Source: Vibrio sp. VB16 (GTDB lineage: Bacteria; Pseudomonadota; Gammaproteobacteria; Enterobacterales; Vibrionaceae). Taken from it: a DNA stretch of 64,000 bases. Numbering within the stretch: position 1 is the stretch's first letter; each line of letters starts with the position of its first letter. Below are positions 61,491 through 64,000 of this stretch, piece after piece. Where the stretch lies: assembly GCF_015594925.2 (NCBI RefSeq), contig NZ_CP087590.1:3038001-3102000 (forward strand), given 5' to 3'. The notes under the pieces were generated by a model that was given only the letters and a program-made list of their open reading frames with translations, made no database searches and was not told the origin of the DNA. A program made the translations under genes and the position numbers.

Positions 61491-61883
61491 TTAACGCTTT
61501 GAGAACTGTGGGCGACGACGTGCTTTACGTAGACCGACTTTCTTACGCTCAACTTTACGTGCATCACGAGTAACATAACCCGCAGCGCGTAGAGTAGGAC
61601 GTAATGTTTCATCGAGCTCCATAAGAGCACGAGTAATGCCGTGACGGATCGCGCCAGCTTGACCAGAAATACCACCACCTTTAACAGTGATGTAAAGATC
61701 CAGTTTTTCTAACATATCAACTAACTCAAGTGGTTGACGAACAACCATACGAGAAGTTTCACGACCAAAGTAAACATCAAGGCTACGCTTGTTGATTACG
61801 ATGTTACCACTGCCTGGTTTAATGAAAACGCGAGCAGCTGAGCTTTTGCGACGACCAGTGCCGTAGTATTGATTCTCTGCCAT
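61491..61883 (-). CDS. rpsI: 30S ribosomal protein S9
   Basis: S9 is a small-subunit protein whose C-terminal tail reaches the P-site tRNA. The protein has 130 aa when started at ATG 61883 (MAENQYYGTGRRKSSAARVF), with GGGGA eight bases upstream. A second ATG two codons earlier is an alternative. Family blocks GGGISGQAGAIRHGI and the basic tail ending KARRRPQFSKR are intact. It lies about 15 bases after rplM in the classic rplM-rpsI operon. Confidence 0.98.
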   Translation of the reverse strand: MAENQYYGTGRRKSSAARVFIKPGSGNIVINKRSLDVYFGRETSRMVVRQPLELVDMLEKLDLYITVKGGGISGQAGAIRHGITRALMELDETLRPTLRAAGYVTRDARKVERKKVGLRKARRRPQFSKR

Positions 61884-61898
61884 TGTCATAATCCCCGA

Positions 61899-62327
61899 TT
61901 AGATGTCTAATACTGTTGGTTGTTGAGCAATATGGTTATGCTCAGTACCAGCGTAAACTTTTAGCTTACGGTACATAGCACGGCCAAGAGGACCACGTGG
62001 CAACATACCTTTAACAGCAAGTTCAAGAACCATCTCTGGTTTCTTATCAATCAATTTTTCGAAAGTAATTGATTTTAGACCACCAGGGAACTCAGAGTGA
62101 CGGTAATACACTTTACCTTTAGCTTTGTTACCAGTTACGGCAACTTTCTCAGCGTTGATAACGATGATGTAATCACCAGTATCTACGTGAGGTGTGTATT
62201 CAGCTTTATGCTTGCCACGAAGGCGAGACGCAATTTCACTTGCAAGACGACCAAGAGTTTTACCTTCAGCGTCTACAACATACCAGTCACGTTTTACTGT
62301 AGCTGGTTTAGCAACGAAAGTTTTCAT
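61899..62327 (-). CDS. rplM: 50S ribosomal protein L13
   Basis: L13 is an early-assembly protein of the large subunit. The 142-aa length is exactly that of E. coli. Family blocks are DWYVVDAEGKTLGRLAS near 14-30, HVDTGDYIIVINA near 47, and KGMLPRGPLGRAMYRKLKVYAG near 106-127. In E. coli L13 represses its own operon by binding the leader; the leader here has two hairpins that could serve that purpose. Confidence 0.98.
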   Translation of the reverse strand: MKTFVAKPATVKRDWYVVDAEGKTLGRLASEIASRLRGKHKAEYTPHVDTGDYIIVINAEKVAVTGNKAKGKVYYRHSEFPGGLKSITFEKLIDKKPEMVLELAVKGMLPRGPLGRAMYRKLKVYAGTEHNHIAQQPTVLDI

Positions 62328-62339
62328 GCTAATAATAAC

Positions 62340-62480
62340 CCGTTAATTAAATATTACACACAAGGAGTAGTTATACTCCCACTGTCTAAGAGCCCATATC
62401 ATCACCCCTTCGAGTGTTGGCACTCTCGGCCATATTTTGGAAAAAATAGACCTGCAGTAACGGTGGGTCGCAGGATTATA
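62340..62480 (-). promoter_or_regulatory. rplM promoter and structured leader
   Basis: On the minus strand a TATAAT box (62475-62480) lies 147 bases before rplM, with a weak -35 (TGATTT) 16 bases upstream. The leader holds two hairpins: GAGTG/CACTC (62411-62427) and GGAGTA/TACTCC (62363-62380). The second lies about 35 bases before the start codon and fits a role in L13 feedback control. Confidence 0.5.
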
Positions 62481-62554
62481 GAGAAGTGTGAGGAAAAAAT
62501 CATCTTTTTTGTGACTAAACATCAAAAAAAGCACAGAACACTCTTAACGGCCTT

Positions 62555-63658
62555 TTAAGCTAAATGTTCTTTGGCCAAATAATCATGGCTTTGCATCTCA
62601 ACTAAACGAGATAAACAACGTCTGAATTCGAACGCCAATTGGCCTGAAGAGTAGAGATTATCCATGTCTACTTCAGCAGAGATTATCAGCTTGACGTTTC
62701 TTTCATAAAACTCATCCACTAACGCAATAAATCGTCTCGCGGCATCATCAAGTTGAGCATTCATTGCAACCATACCGGACAACAACACGGTGTGATAAAT
62801 ACGTGACATCTCAATATAATCATTCTGGCTTCGACTTGTCTGACACAACTGCTCAAACGTAACGAATAGCACACCGTCGCAAGCTCGTCTGACCGGGATA
62901 TTCCTATGATTGATTTCGATTTCAAAAAGAGTATTTTTACAGTCGGTCGTCAACTGTCCATAATATCTATTCAGATTATTTTCAGCCACATCATCAAGAG
63001 GATAATGGTAGATCTCCGCTTGCTCTAAGGTTCTTAATCGGTAATCCACACCACTATCGACGTTCACAATTTGACAATGTTTTTCAATCAAATCGATTGC
63101 AGGTAAGAAGCGAGCTCGTTGCAATCCATTTCGATACAAATCTTGAGGTGGGATATTTGAGGTTGCCACTAAAACAATCCCTCTTCTAAACAACGCTTGA
63201 AATAGTGTCCCTAAAATCATTGCATCAGTAATATCTGAAACAAAAAACTCGTCGAAACAGATAATATCGGTGTCAGATTTAAATATGTCCGCAACCCTCT
63301 CAAGTGGGTCCGAGACGTCAGATAGATTTTTCATCTCATCGTGAACACGTAACATAAAACGATGAAAGTGCACCCTCATTACTCTAGAGTCTGACATTGT
63401 CTCGCAAAAAGTATCCATCAAGTAGGTCTTTCCTCGACCTACGCCTCCCCACATATAAATACCTTGCGGCAGTGTTGGCGGTTCGTTCTTTTTTCCGATT
63501 AAACGTTGCAGTCTGCTCAATTGCGGTTTTGGGCTTTCCAAGTAATCTTTATAAAGATAAAAAAGTTGGTCAAGTTGTTGTACAGCGTTGCTTTGCGCCG
63601 CATCTTTTTGAAAACCGAACTCTTCAATATCCTTTCTATACTTCTCTATTGGCGTCAT
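62555..63658 (-). CDS. zapE: Cell division ATPase ZapE (AFG1-like)
   Basis: ZapE is an AFG1-type AAA+ ATPase that affects Z-ring stability during constriction in E. coli. The 367-aa protein has Walker A GGVGRGKT at 71-78, Walker B IICFDEFFVSDI near 135-146, the sensor stretch LVATSNIPPQDLY near 160, and an arginine-rich RARFLPAI region. It lies next to rplM-rpsI and divergent from zapG, the same order as in E. coli (yhcM/yhcB). Confidence 0.95.
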   Translation of the reverse strand: MTPIEKYRKDIEEFGFQKDAAQSNAVQQLDQLFYLYKDYLESPKPQLSRLQRLIGKKNEPPTLPQGIYMWGGVGRGKTYLMDTFCETMSDSRVMRVHFHRFMLRVHDEMKNLSDVSDPLERVADIFKSDTDIICFDEFFVSDITDAMILGTLFQALFRRGIVLVATSNIPPQDLYRNGLQRARFLPAIDLIEKHCQIVNVDSGVDYRLRTLEQAEIYHYPLDDVAENNLNRYYGQLTTDCKNTLFEIEINHRNIPVRRACDGVLFVTFEQLCQTSRSQNDYIEMSRIYHTVLLSGMVAMNAQLDDAARRFIALVDEFYERNVKLIISAEVDMDNLYSSGQLAFEFRRCLSRLVEMQSHDYLAKEHLA

Positions 63659-63815
63659 CTACTTCGCTACCTAAAACTATTACTTGTTATACAAAACACT
63701 ATTCTATTACGTATCTTCTTTATCCAATCGCATACTCATAGTAACATGAGAAATAAGCGTGCGTAATTCGTATGTAAACAATATGTTATCCCCGACTATT
63801 TAGAAAGGAGCTGTT

Positions 63816-64000
63816 ATGCCTTGGATTTACGGACTTGTAGGCCTTCTCGTAGGGGCGATTTTGGGTATTGTCATTTCGCGAATCAAAACCCCTCAGTACA
63901 AAAAACATCAACAAATGAAAAAGGAACTCGCGACAACCAAGTTCGAACTGGAGCAACAACGACAAGAATTGACTGACCATTTTTCACAAACGGCTGAACT
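63816..64000 (+). CDS. zapG: Z-ring associated protein ZapG (YhcB, DUF1043), 5' part
   Basis: The gene runs off the window end; 61 codons are visible. The protein starts with one membrane helix (MPWIYGLVGLLVGAILGIVIS, split at residues 2-21) followed by a charged coiled-coil region (KKELATTKFELEQQRQEL). This is the hallmark of YhcB/ZapG, an inner membrane protein that links division and cell wall growth. AAGGAG lies six bases before ATG 63816. It is divergent from zapE. Confidence 0.93.
   Translation, partial: MPWIYGLVGLLVGAILGIVISRIKTPQYKKHQQMKKELATTKFELEQQRQELTDHFSQTAE

Noticed and set aside
61277..61678. 133-aa minus-strand frame across the 3' half of rpsI
   Set aside because: It overlaps rpsI in a different frame on the same strand and spans its terminator; the S9 frame explains the sequence.

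Overview
The window is a stretch of chromosome from a gammaproteobacterium, almost certainly a member of the Vibrionaceae. The evidence is gene order: gshA-luxS-corB-like, csrA-lysC-alaS-recA, the complete division and cell wall (dcw) cluster, rnpB-rsmI-lpoA-yraN-diaA-BON lipoprotein, and sspB-sspA-petCBA-rpsI-rplM-zapE/zapG. Other support is the Na+-pumping oxaloacetate decarboxylase operon, Vibrio-like CsrA and Rieske protein sequences, and moderately AT-rich DNA. The species cannot be fixed from the sequence alone. Nearly everything is housekeeping DNA.

Layout. 1-7.7 kb: the end of a CNNM/CorC transporter gene, converging on luxS and gshA, then an M16 peptidase lipoprotein, YqaA and a zinc-type oxidoreductase. 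7.7-11 kb: oadGAB, the Na+-translocating oxaloacetate decarboxylase. 11.3-12.9 kb: ten tRNA genes, of which seven tRNA-Arg(ACG) lie in perfect 164-bp tandem repeats, with a Ser-Arg-Ser unit upstream. 13-19.8 kb: csrA (with an unusually long tail), lysC, alaS, a SleB-type cell wall hydrolase where recX would be expected, and recA with a clear LexA box. 19.9-30.5 kb: a ModF-like double ATPase, carAB, dapB, mutT and secA. 31-47.6 kb: lpxC and the dcw cluster (ftsZ, ftsA, ftsQ, murC, murG, ftsW, murD, mraY, murF, murE, ftsI, ftsL, rsmH), all on the minus strand and tightly packed, but with no mraZ at its head.

48-52 kb: a block of four plus-strand genes lies between the dcw cluster and rnpB. It holds two replication-like proteins (winged helix plus DnaT-like C-terminus, and a lambda P-like protein), a family 2 glycosyltransferase, and a DedA-LssY_C membrane protein. 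This is the least ordinary part of the window. 52-58.3 kb: rnpB, rsmI, lpoA, yraN, diaA, a BON-domain lipoprotein, sspB and sspA. 58.3-64 kb: the cytochrome bc1 operon petABC, rpsI-rplM, zapE and the start of zapG.

Most genes serve translation (tRNAs, alaS, rpsI, rplM, rnpB), envelope growth and division (dcw, lpxC, secA, lpoA, zapE/zapG), respiration and Na+ bioenergetics (petABC, oadGAB), and nucleotide and amino acid supply (carAB, lysC, dapB). I see no prophage, insertion sequence, CRISPR array or rRNA operon. Positions needing a second look are the tRNA-Arg repeat array and its internal terminator, the CsrA tail, the recX and mraZ sites, the ModF-like protein with a lost P-loop, and the replication-like gene pair.
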